Origin: Salinarchaeum laminariae
GTDB lineage: Archaea > Halobacteriota > Halobacteria > Halobacteriales > Salinarchaeaceae
Assembly: GCF_023204835.1 (NCBI RefSeq)
Contig: NZ_CP096270.1
Coordinates: forward strand, 1,054,001 to 1,118,000
Length of the DNA: 64,000 nucleotides
Reading direction: 5' to 3'
Part shown: positions 36,903 through 45,245 of the stretch, in pieces
How the letters are laid out: every line of letters starts with the position of its first letter
Numbering within the stretch: the first letter of the stretch is position 1
The notes under the pieces: model-generated
What the model was told of the DNA's origin: nothing
Seen by the model: only the letters and a program-made list of their open reading frames with translations
Databases searched by the model: none
Position numbers and translations under genes: made by a program

Positions 36903-37637
36903 TCACTCCTCGGTCTCGTGGGGCCGGGAGAGCCCTGCGAGATGCCCGACTTCCGGCTCGATCACCGCCTCCGTGCCGAGCCGAGCGCCGGCCTCGCTAC
37001 CGGGCAGACAGAAGACGGGCACGCCGTCGGCGATGCCAGCGAGCGCACGGGTCGCGATCGCGCGGGTCCCGATCTCCTCGCGGGAGAGCGCGCGGAACGT
37101 TTCGCCGAAGCCAGGGAGCTGCTTCTCGAAGAGCGGGCGGACGGCCTCCGGCGTCACGTCGTCGGGCGAGACGCCGGTGCCGCCGGTCGTCACGACCGCG
37201 TCGACGTCGCCACGGTTGACCAGCGAATCGACGGCCGACTGGACGCCGTCGTAGTCGTCGTTGACGAGTTCGCGCGTCGCGATCTCGTGCCCCTCCCTTT
37301 CCAGCACCTCGACGATGGCGTTGCCGGAGGCGTCCTCCTCGATGGTTCGCGTGCTCGAGACGGTGAGGATCGCTGCGGAGACCGTCTCCAGATCTTCGGC
37401 GTGGTGGTCGTGGCTCGCGTCGTTCTCGTCGCTCGCATCGCATTCGTGCCCCTCGTCGCTCGTATCGCTCTCGTGATCCCCCCCGCTTGCATCGCTCCCG
37501 TTCGCCTCTTCACTCCCGTTGTTCGGGTCGCCGCCGTTGACTTCCCCATCGTTGCCGTCACCGCCGGCAGACGCGTCTGGTTCGTCGTCAGAGCTGTCGC
37601 GTGAGCGTCGCGTGTCCCGCGACTGGAAATCGACCAT
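36903..37637 (-). CDS. moaB: Molybdenum cofactor biosynthesis protein MoaB
   Basis: A 244-aa protein whose last 165 residues are a standard MoaB/MogA (MoCF) domain: [38 protein letters not shown] and [15 protein letters not shown], which adenylylate or bind molybdopterin. The first 80 residues are an unusual low-complexity extension rich in Asp, Gly, Asn, Ser and His ([19 protein letters not shown]). The extension has no alternative ATG inside, so translation from 37637 is the only option unless a non-ATG start is used. Expected role: molybdopterin adenylylation step. Confidence 0.9.
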   Translation of the reverse strand: MVDFQSRDTRRSRDSSDDEPDASAGGDGNDGEVNGGDPNNGSEEANGSDASGGDHESDTSDEGHECDASDENDASHDHHAEDLETVSAAILTVSSTRTIEEDASGNAIVEVLEREGHEIATRELVNDDYDGVQSAVDSLVNRGDVDAVVTTGGTGVSPDDVTPEAVRPLFEKQLPGFGETFRALSREEIGTRAIATRALAGIADGVPVFCLPGSEAGARLGTEAVIEPEVGHLAGLSRPHETEE

Positions 37638-37708
37638 ACTCCCGGTTCCGACGCTGGGGGCGTAAATGTCCGCCTGGCGGGCTCAAAGTACAGCAGCGGC
37701 GAGCGGGT

Positions 37709-38761
37709 TCAGGCCAGCCCGATCGCCGAGAGAACGCCGAACAGCAGGTCGCCGTAGACGAGCGCGAGCAGGAACCCGACGCAGACTGGGACGATGAAGG
37801 GGATTCCCGGGGAGTACCAGACGGCATCACGTTCGGCAGCGACCTCGATGCCGCCGCGGAGTTTCGCGGGCGTGGTGCCGTAGACGTCGTTGCCGACGTC
37901 GTCGAGGAACGCCTGTGCGCCCCACGGATCGTCGTACCCCTCGCCGGAGGAGGTGGTCCCTTCGCCGGAGTGCCCGTCCCGGCTTGCAGCCTCGGTATCG
38001 GCCCCGGTTCTGCCGCCGTCGGAGAGCAGCGATTCCTCGGAACGCACTGCTCCGTCGGTCGCGGGATGGGGTTCGTCGGGGAGCGTCGCCGGATCGCGCA
38101 GCTCGCCCGGGCGGTCCCGGAGCGCCGCGAGATCGATCCCGCGCCAGCGCAGATACATCCGGAGGGCGTCGAGGTCGAGCCCGTCGCGATCGAATCCGTC
38201 GGGAGTCTCGAGCAGGCGGCCGTGGGTCTCCGGGAGCGCCCGCCAGCTTCGCTTGCGACCGACGAACATCCAGCGAGAGCGATTGCCCTGCGCGAGATTG
38301 AGCACTGCGAGTGCACCGGGGTAGGCCAGCCCCACGAGCACCGCGTTCGTGAGGATCGTGAAGGCGAACGCGCCCGCCGTCGTGTCGACGAGCGGGTAGA
38401 CGGTACCGTCGAGGTGGTACTCGGGAAAGGCCGGAAAGAGGATCGCGAGCGTCGCCAGCGCCTTGACGTCCGCGCCGCCGAACCCGCCGATCAGCCAGAA
38501 TCCATAGACCAGCGGGATCACGACGCCGATGCTCAACGCGGTGCCGATCAGGAACACTCTGTACGTGTTTCCGCCGACCGCGCTGTAGTGGTGGAAATCG
38601 AGCGCGAGGAGAACAGCTCCCAACACCGCCAGCGGCGGCCAGAGCCGGTTCGGCACCCGCCGGACCTTGATGTCCGTCCACGCGGCCCAGACGAACGCCG
38701 GGACCGCGAGCAGGCGCAGGAGGTCCGTCGGTCGGGCGAGCACCGGCCCGACCTCGATCAT
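37709..38761 (-). CDS. pibD: Archaeal A24-family prepilin peptidase (PibD-like)
   Basis: A 350-aa membrane aspartic protease that processes class III signal peptides of archaellins and pilins. The two catalytic aspartates are visible: D30 in AAWTDIKVRRVPN and D98 in GGFGGADVKA (the GxGD-type motif). About seven membrane segments are spread over the ends of the protein. A soluble insertion of about 150 residues (180-315, including SRDGHSGEGTTSSGEGYDD) precedes the last helix. ATG 38761 (MIEVGPVLARPTD) gives the family-like N-terminus; the longer upstream frame is Arg/Pro-rich. Confidence 0.86.
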   Translation of the reverse strand: MIEVGPVLARPTDLLRLLAVPAFVWAAWTDIKVRRVPNRLWPPLAVLGAVLLALDFHHYSAVGGNTYRVFLIGTALSIGVVIPLVYGFWLIGGFGGADVKALATLAILFPAFPEYHLDGTVYPLVDTTAGAFAFTILTNAVLVGLAYPGALAVLNLAQGNRSRWMFVGRKRSWRALPETHGRLLETPDGFDRDGLDLDALRMYLRWRGIDLAALRDRPGELRDPATLPDEPHPATDGAVRSEESLLSDGGRTGADTEAASRDGHSGEGTTSSGEGYDDPWGAQAFLDDVGNDVYGTTPAKLRGGIEVAAERDAVWYSPGIPFIVPVCVGFLLALVYGDLLFGVLSAIGLA

Positions 38762-39129
38762 CGACTCGTGGAACACGGCAACAAGGGTGCGCGGAAACGG
38801 TTTCAACGTTCCGGCTGGCGGGGACGCGAGTGCGGGGAGCGGGACTCCGACACGTCGTCTGCGCGAGCGCGATCTCGGCACGCGACAGATTCGATAGGCC
38901 CAGAACCAGACGTCGCCGATCGAGGGTGCCCGAACCGGTTCGCTCGTAGCGAACGTGTTCCCCTTCCGATTCTTATCAATCGAGAATCCCGCCATCGGTT
39001 AATGCCACCGAGAGGAACTCGTACGTATGACGCGACGGCAGCTGGTCCCTCGCCGCGCGGCACCGCCCGGACACCCGCTGACGCACTCGTCGGCGTCACG
39101 CCCGACGCTCGACGACACCTTCCAGATCA

Positions 39130-40611
39130 ATGACTGATCCGACGCCCGCACTCACTGCGATCGAGGCGGCGGCTGCGCTGCCGTCGTTCCTGTCCCCGGA
39201 GCTCGCCAGCCGGATGCAGTTTGGCTGGACGATCTCCGTCCACATCCTGTTCGCGTCGCTGTCGATCGGTCTGGCGCCCTTCATCGTCTACTTCACCTGG
39301 AAGGACGTCCGAACGGGTGCCGAGCAGTACGCACGCCTGCGGGAGTTCTGGGTGGGCATCTTCGCGGTCGGCTTCGTGATGGGAACGGTGACCGGGATCC
39401 CGATGAGCTTCCAGTTCGGGACGAACTTTCCCCGCTTTGCGGAGGTCTCCGGCGAGCTGATCGGCGGGCCGCTGGCCTTCGAGGCGAAGATGGCGTTCTT
39501 CCTCGAGGCGGTGTTTCTGGGCGTCTTGCTGTTCGGTCGCGAGCGGGTCTCGGACCGTCAGTACGTGCTCTCCTCCGTCCTCGTGGGCGTGGGGGCGTGG
39601 CTCTCGGGCTTCTGGATTCTGGTCGTCAACGCCTGGATGCAGACGCCCCGCGGGTACGAGATGGTCCAGCGAAACGGGCAGCAGGTCGCACAGCTCACCG
39701 ATCCCGCCGCGGCGTTCCTGAACCCGCGATTCCCGTGGATGTACGTCCACATGATGAACGCCGCCGTGATCGCCGTCTCCCTGGCGGTCGCGGGCGTCGC
39801 GGCCTTCTTCCTCTGGCGCCAGCGGGACTCGGCCGCCTGGGGTACCGCCCTCAAACTCGCCGTCGCGATCTTGCTCGTCTCCGCGCCGTTCCAGGCCGTC
39901 CACGGCGACGCCTACGCCCGTCACGTCGAGGATACGCAGCCCCAGAAGTTCGCGGCGATGGAGGCCCACTACGATACGGGGCAGGCGGATCTGCACCTCA
40001 TCGCGATACCGAAGGAGCCGGACGCGCTGACTGACCCGCGCGCGGAGAATCTCTGGACGGTGAGTGTGCCAGGGGTGGGCTCGTATCTCGCCAGCGGTGG
40101 GGACTTCGACGCGGAAATTCTCGGCTTGAACGAGTACGAGGAGAATCCGCCCGTCGCGATCGTCTTCTGGGCGTTCCGGTTTATGGTCGGGCTGGGATTC
40201 CTGTTCATCGGCCTCGCGCTCTGGGGCGGTCTCCTCGCGGTCCGCGGGCGGCTCACCGACAGCGATCGGTATCTGCAGGCGATGATGCTCGCGTCGCCGC
40301 TGGGGTTCGCCGCGATGCTCACCGGCTGGTACGTCACGGAGATCGGCCGCCAGCCGTGGGTGGTCCAGGGCGTCCTGCGCACGGAAGACGCCGTCTCGAC
40401 GAGTCTCGGATCGGCCGAGGCGACGGCGACGCTGCTGGGCTTCGTCGTGCTCTACTGTCTGTTGCTCGCCGCGTTCCTCTACGTCTGCAAGCTCCTCGTG
40501 GAAGCGGAGCTGGCGCGGGTAGAGGGCCGCGGGGGCGACGGGGCCGCGGACGGCTCCGTCTGGTCCCGTGTGCCGATCCTGGGATCCGTCGCCGGGGGTG
40601 ACCGCGAGTGA
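39130..40611 (+). CDS. cydA: Cytochrome bd-type quinol oxidase subunit I
   Basis: A 493-aa integral membrane subunit. The N-terminal RMQFGWTISVHILFASLSIG carries the first heme-ligand His (H38). GTVTGIPMSFQFGTNFPRFA and AFEAKMAFFLEAVFLGVLLFG are core helices. The short quinone-loop form is present, and the C-terminal GWYVTEIGRQPWVVQGVLRT block is highly conserved. The enzyme reduces O2 to water with electrons from quinol, with high O2 affinity. It overlaps cydB by four bases (GTGA). Upstream text shows no recognisable operator. Confidence 0.94.
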   Translation: MTDPTPALTAIEAAAALPSFLSPELASRMQFGWTISVHILFASLSIGLAPFIVYFTWKDVRTGAEQYARLREFWVGIFAVGFVMGTVTGIPMSFQFGTNFPRFAEVSGELIGGPLAFEAKMAFFLEAVFLGVLLFGRERVSDRQYVLSSVLVGVGAWLSGFWILVVNAWMQTPRGYEMVQRNGQQVAQLTDPAAAFLNPRFPWMYVHMMNAAVIAVSLAVAGVAAFFLWRQRDSAAWGTALKLAVAILLVSAPFQAVHGDAYARHVEDTQPQKFAAMEAHYDTGQADLHLIAIPKEPDALTDPRAENLWTVSVPGVGSYLASGGDFDAEILGLNEYEENPPVAIVFWAFRFMVGLGFLFIGLALWGGLLAVRGRLTDSDRYLQAMMLASPLGFAAMLTGWYVTEIGRQPWVVQGVLRTEDAVSTSLGSAEATATLLGFVVLYCLLLAAFLYVCKLLVEAELARVEGRGGDGAADGSVWSRVPILGSVAGGDRE

Positions 40612-41639
40612 GCGCTCCCATCGACCCAGTAGCGACGACGGCCCCGATGGTGGTCTCCGGCGACGCCTACCTCCATCCGCAGCTTCCGGAGATCTGGTTC
40701 GGAATCGTGCTCGCGACGCTGACGATCTACGTCGCTCTCGACGGGTTCGACTTCGGAATCGGGATGTGGTACGCGACCCGGGACGAGGAGCACGACCGCG
40801 AGCAGTTCCTCGCCGCCTTCGGTCCAGTGTGGGACGCCAACGAGGTCTGGCTCGTTGCCTTCGGAACGACGCTGCTCGGCGCGTTCCCGTCGGCGTACGC
40901 GAACCTCCTGAGTCGCCACTACCTGCTCGCGATCGCGGCGGTGATGGCACTGCTCCTGCGCGGCGTGGCTCCGGAGCTTCGCGAGCAACGCGAGGACGCG
41001 GCGTGGCGACGTACCTGCGATCGGCTGTTCGTCGCGGGGAGCACTCTCTCGCCGCTCCTGCTCGGAACGCTGGTGGGCAGCTGGACCTTCGGTACCGGCA
41101 CGCTCTCGCTCCCGGCGGTACTGACCGGCGTCGTCGTGATCGCCCTCTCGCTGACGAGCGGTGCGGCGTACCTCGCAGCGAAGACCGACGGATCGCTTCG
41201 CTGGGAGCTGGCCCGGTACGGCCAGCTCGCAACGGGTGCGTATCTCGCGAGCGTGGTCGTCTTGCTTGCCGTCGTGCTCGCGCTCGACCCCCGCGGGATT
41301 GCCAGCGAGCTGCTGTCGATCGTCCCGCTGTCGATCGTCGTCGCGAGCGTGGGACTGGCGATCGTCGGCGTCGCACTCGCGCGATCGGGCCGCCACCGCT
41401 CCTGGTTCGCGAGCACGCTCGGCCTCGGCGGACTGCTCGGCTCGCTGGTCGCCGTGGTGCTCTATCCCTCGGTCTACCCGGCGACGGGACTCACAGTCGC
41501 TGCGGCCTCGGTCTCGCCAGTGGCGCTCAACCTCCTGACGGTCCTCGGCGTGCCGGTGCTCCTGCTCGTTCTGGGCTACTTCGTCTACCTCTACTCGGTG
41601 TTCGGCGGGACCGTCGACGCCGAGGGATACGGGGAGTGA
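40608..41639 (+). CDS. cydB: Cytochrome bd-type quinol oxidase subunit II
   Basis: A 343-aa partner of CydA, starting with GTG inside the cydA stop (GTGA). The N-terminal block LPEIWFGIVLATLTIYVALD followed by GFDFGIGMWYA is diagnostic for CydB, as is FGPVWDANEVWLVAFGTTLL. Eight or more hydrophobic helices are visible. The last helix LLTVLGVPVLLLVLGYFVYL is followed by a short Gly/Glu tail. Stoichiometric translation with cydA is likely from the overlap. No cydCD-type transporter or small CydX-like frame was recognised next to it. It is the last core gene before the accessory region. Confidence 0.94.
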   Translation: MSAPIDPVATTAPMVVSGDAYLHPQLPEIWFGIVLATLTIYVALDGFDFGIGMWYATRDEEHDREQFLAAFGPVWDANEVWLVAFGTTLLGAFPSAYANLLSRHYLLAIAAVMALLLRGVAPELREQREDAAWRRTCDRLFVAGSTLSPLLLGTLVGSWTFGTGTLSLPAVLTGVVVIALSLTSGAAYLAAKTDGSLRWELARYGQLATGAYLASVVVLLAVVLALDPRGIASELLSIVPLSIVVASVGLAIVGVALARSGRHRSWFASTLGLGGLLGSLVAVVLYPSVYPATGLTVAAASVSPVALNLLTVLGVPVLLLVLGYFVYLYSVFGGTVDAEGYGE

Positions 41640-41913
41640 GGAATGAGGCAGCGGGAACGAGAGAGAGAGAGATCGCTCACGATGCAGTGCCGTCTCCCGT
41701 TCCGGCACGTCTGCATCGCCCTCTCGATCGAGCCGTCCAGTGCGTCGACTGGTGGGCTCCACCTCTGCAGGCGATGCTACGGACGAGTACGAACAGTGTG
41801 AAATGGTGCCTGTCCGGCTGTCCGGACGGCAGCGAACTCAGATGACGCGGTTCTCACCCGCAGTGTGATACCTGGGTTTTACAAGGACAGGGTGCATGAA
41901 AGTGATTGATCCG

Positions 41914-42588
41914 ATGGCAAATAGAACAGAATACGTCGGAGTACGGCTAACTCCAGACGAACATGACAAGTTCGAAAAACACATCGAGAGCTCCAACGAG
42001 TTTGACTCGATGAGCCGATTTTTCCGCGTGCTCGCTCACCGGGATGTAGCGGCTGACGACGAAGATGTATCGGTCGACGCTGACGAAATAATCGATGCGG
42101 TGAACACTGCAGTGTCGCCGCTCGCGGAGCGCTTGGAACAGGTAGAGGAGCACATCGTATCGATCGACTCCAACGTGCGCAACGATGACAAAATCGACCG
42201 CTTGGCTCGTGATCTCTACTCGACGCTGCCTGTACACGCCGACGAATCTGAACTCCCGGATCTGGGCAAGGCGGCCCAACATGCCAAGAGCGACCTAGCC
42301 AAGGCACAATCGATCTCGACGGCAGAGCTTTGGGCCGAGTACTTCTCCGAGGACCTGCAGGATATGCGTCGCGCTTGCGCACGGATGGAGGAGTATTTCC
42401 CCGATGTTCAGATCGTCCGCGCTGAGGTCGATTCGGATGAAAGCTCGCTTCTCCACGGGGATGTCAGCGTTGAGAGCCCCACCAGTCACACCGATCAATC
42501 TACGGGTATCGATAGAACTGTCTCGACCTCATCAAACCCTGGTAGTGAAACGACCGTTCGCCGCTACTTCAAGACAAGAGGTGAGTAA
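41914..42588 (+). CDS. Ribbon-helix-helix-like accessory protein paired with recombinase
   Basis: A 224-aa protein starting MANRTEYVGVRLTPDEHDKF. The N-terminal 45 residues follow the CopG/Arc pattern: a strand (EYVGVRLT) and two helices. The middle is coiled-coil-like (AVSPLAERLEQVEEHIVSID). The C-terminal 50 residues are Ser/Thr-rich. It ends 2 bp before the recombinase start, so it is very probably co-translated and may act as a DNA-binding accessory factor or regulator of integration. An in-frame ATG at 41896 (MKVIDP) is an alternative start. TTTTACAA at about 41877 may be its TATA box. Confidence 0.6.
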   Translation: MANRTEYVGVRLTPDEHDKFEKHIESSNEFDSMSRFFRVLAHRDVAADDEDVSVDADEIIDAVNTAVSPLAERLEQVEEHIVSIDSNVRNDDKIDRLARDLYSTLPVHADESELPDLGKAAQHAKSDLAKAQSISTAELWAEYFSEDLQDMRRACARMEEYFPDVQIVRAEVDSDESSLLHGDVSVESPTSHTDQSTGIDRTVSTSSNPGSETTVRRYFKTRGE

Positions 42589-42590
42589 TC

Positions 42591-43634
42591 TTGCCGCCTC
42601 GATATAAAGATCTGAGCGAGTGCCGCTCTGAAATCCGAAGGTATGCCAATAAGTTGGAAGCTGGTTCCGACGACGCGGACCCAGAGTTGAGAGATCACAC
42701 CAGTACCGACCGCTATACGCAGGATCTCAGATGGTTTGACGAATGGCTAGATGCTGTAGAGATCGACTCTGCCAGGAAGCTCTCGTCGGCTGACGCAAAC
42801 AATCTTGGCCAGGTGCTTTCTTTGAAATTTAATGGTAGCACTGGGCTCTTCCGGTGGAATCGGATTTACGCATTCTATTCTTGGCTTCAAAGAATGGATA
42901 TGATTGATTCTAATCCTCTGGATAAATGGCATTCGGACAAGAAGGAAGAATTTGGCTTGACGCGCAGTACTGAGCAATCTCGCAAACTCAACGACCAACG
43001 TTACGCGACGGACGAAGACGAAGTTCGACTCATGGAAGAAAATGTCGGTCGTCATCTCATCCGCGACCAGCTCATAATTCGTTGTCTGTGGCAGATGGGA
43101 ATGCGACGAGGCGAATTAGCTGGCATCGAACTCCGCGACATCGAGAGGGAGGACAGAGAGGTCACTATCCGTGAGCAGGTCGCTAAGAACGACGAAATGC
43201 GAGTGTTAGCGTATCAACCCTCGCTAGATGGTCTCATGAAGAAATGGCTGGACGAGGGAAGACGCGAGGAAATGGCAGCAGGCGCTGAACATGGCCGATT
43301 TCTGGTCGGAGAACGGGGTGCTCCCTTGTCAGGAGATAGAATCAACGATGTCGTCAAGGAGGCTGCACGGCGAGCAGGCATCAACGAACTACTTTACGCT
43401 GACGCCAACGCAACAGAGGACGAGGAAGGCACAAAGGAAAAGAACAGGTGGAAGATTAGCGCGCATGCAATACGTCATGGATTTGGTACATATCTAGTTC
43501 ACGAAACTGACGCAGGGCTCTGGGAAGTGTCTCAGGCTATGGGTCATCACTCTGTTAAGGTTACAGAAGGAATCTACGTCGATGACGACCCGCGCGCGGG
43601 CATAGACCACGTCCACATGTATGGTCCTGACTGA
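42591..43634 (+). CDS. Tyrosine recombinase / integrase
   Basis: A 347-aa site-specific recombinase with the complete catalytic set: R172 (GMRRGEL), H292 and R295 (SAHAIRHGFGTYL), H320 (GHHSV) and nucleophile Y329 (GIYVDDDP). The N-terminal half is a SAM-like DNA-binding domain. Translation starts at TTG 42591; the choice is supported by the AGGTGA ribosome-binding motif at 42579-42584 and the very short gap after the preceding gene. It probably inserted the accessory DNA to its right. No tRNA gene or obvious direct att repeat is visible next to it. Confidence 0.88.
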   Translation: MPPRYKDLSECRSEIRRYANKLEAGSDDADPELRDHTSTDRYTQDLRWFDEWLDAVEIDSARKLSSADANNLGQVLSLKFNGSTGLFRWNRIYAFYSWLQRMDMIDSNPLDKWHSDKKEEFGLTRSTEQSRKLNDQRYATDEDEVRLMEENVGRHLIRDQLIIRCLWQMGMRRGELAGIELRDIEREDREVTIREQVAKNDEMRVLAYQPSLDGLMKKWLDEGRREEMAAGAEHGRFLVGERGAPLSGDRINDVVKEAARRAGINELLYADANATEDEEGTKEKNRWKISAHAIRHGFGTYLVHETDAGLWEVSQAMGHHSVKVTEGIYVDDDPRAGIDHVHMYGPD

Positions 43635-43737
43635 TGCTCGTCATCAGCTGCTGCTCTCTCCTCGCGTTGTGCGCTCGCTGCTTTCCCCTGCGAGGGCGAA
43701 CCTATAAGTCATTATCGCAATAATCATTATCCAACGA

Positions 43738-45132
43738 ATGACCTTTCACGATCGCCGCGACGAACTCGCGGCCCTCGATAGCGCGTTCGATGGTCCCGGA
43801 CACGCGTTCCATGTCGTCTACGGTCGCCGGCGCGTCGGGAAGACGGAGCTCTGCAAGGAATTCTGCGCTGAACGGCCGCACATATACTTCCTCGCAGCGC
43901 AGGAAGCCGAGCACAGACAACGTGAGAAGTTCGTCGAGCAGGTCGCCACCTACTTCGACGACCGAATGCCTCAAATCGAGGGCTGGGACGATGCATTCGA
44001 TTACCTCGGCGAGAAACTCGCTGCGGAGCGGATCGTCCTCGTCATCGACGAATTCCCGTATCTCGTCGAGGAGAACGACTCACTGCCGTCGTATCTACAG
44101 GCGTTCGTCGACGAACAGCTACAGGGGACAGATTCGATGCTCGTCCTCTGTGGGTCGAGCGTTGGGACAATGGAATCGACGGTCCTCGGTCACGAGAGCC
44201 CGCTGTACGGTCGTCGTACTGGCCAGATCGATCTGCAGCCGTTCTCCTTCCAGGAAGCGCGTCCGGTGATTCAGTACGATCTGGCTGGCGCCATTCGGTC
44301 GTTTTCGGTGACCGGCGGCACGCCGATGTACCTCACCCTCTTCGACTACGAGCAGTCGCTTTCGGCGAACATCACGTCGGAAATCTTGTCCCCAAACGCC
44401 GTCCTCTATAATGAGCCAGAGTTCCTGCTTCGCACTGAGCTCCGGAACCCCGCGCGGTACATGAGCATCCTCGAAGCGGTCGCGCTCGGCCACACGACGC
44501 CGAACGAGATTGCAGGAGCGTCGGGGATCGACGCCGGGCCACTGTCCAAGTACCTCCAGACGCTTCGTCAGCTCCGCCTCCTCGAACGCGAGGTTCCGGT
44601 GACTGCTAAAGCGAAGAAGTCCAAGCGATCGCGGTACACCGTCGCGGACGAGTTCCTCCGCTTCTGGTTCCGCTACGTCGAGCCGAACCGATCCAGCATC
44701 GAGGAAGCTCCCGAGGTCGTCCTCGAAGGGAGCATCGAGCCGGACCTTCCCGACCACGTCGCAACGACGTTCGAGGATATCTGCCATGAAGCCGTCTGGG
44801 AAGCGATTCGAACGGGGACGCTGGATACGTACTCCGAAGTAGGCCGCTGGTGGTACGGCGAGGACGAAATCGATATCGTCGGTCTCGCACCGGACGACGA
44901 CCGTATCCTGCTGGCTGAGTGCAAGTGGACGGGTGAGCCAGTCGGCCACGACCTCGTCGAGCGGCTGGAGACGAAAGCAGATCGCGTTCGATGGGGTCCG
45001 GACACACGGGAGGAACGGTTCGCTCTCTTCTCGAAAGCAGGATTCGTCGACGGGCTCGAATCCGACCTGGACGACAGTTGGTGCCTTTTCGATCTGGACG
45101 GTCTCGATACGCTGATCCACCCTAACTCGTAG
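43738..45132 (+). CDS. Archaeal AAA+ ATPase with C-terminal DUF234 nuclease-like domain
   Basis: A 464-aa protein. The STAND/AAA-type ATPase domain has Walker A VVYGRRRVGKTELC (residues 27-40), Walker B IVLVIDEFPYL and sensor LVLCGSSVGTME. A winged helix follows (TPNEIAGASGIDAGPLSKYL). The C-terminal DUF234 region holds the PD-(D/E)XK-like pattern DEIDIVG...ILLAECKW (D-x-n-E-x-K). Such genes are frequent on archaeal mobile DNA; their function is unsettled. The upstream gap has an AT-rich element with an inverted repeat ATTAT-CGCA-ATAAT close to the start. A remnant of another member occurs at 53.7 kb. Confidence 0.83.
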   Translation: MTFHDRRDELAALDSAFDGPGHAFHVVYGRRRVGKTELCKEFCAERPHIYFLAAQEAEHRQREKFVEQVATYFDDRMPQIEGWDDAFDYLGEKLAAERIVLVIDEFPYLVEENDSLPSYLQAFVDEQLQGTDSMLVLCGSSVGTMESTVLGHESPLYGRRTGQIDLQPFSFQEARPVIQYDLAGAIRSFSVTGGTPMYLTLFDYEQSLSANITSEILSPNAVLYNEPEFLLRTELRNPARYMSILEAVALGHTTPNEIAGASGIDAGPLSKYLQTLRQLRLLEREVPVTAKAKKSKRSRYTVADEFLRFWFRYVEPNRSSIEEAPEVVLEGSIEPDLPDHVATTFEDICHEAVWEAIRTGTLDTYSEVGRWWYGEDEIDIVGLAPDDDRILLAECKWTGEPVGHDLVERLETKADRVRWGPDTREERFALFSKAGFVDGLESDLDDSWCLFDLDGLDTLIHPNS

Positions 45133-45245
45133 CTAGTCCTAGAATCTTCGATATGCTTGGATGACGCTGTTTTTGGCGACCAACAGAGACCGTTCGCGTT
45201 GGACGCAGACCGTGGCGGCATACGGCTTGGGGAAGCGTTCGGTGG

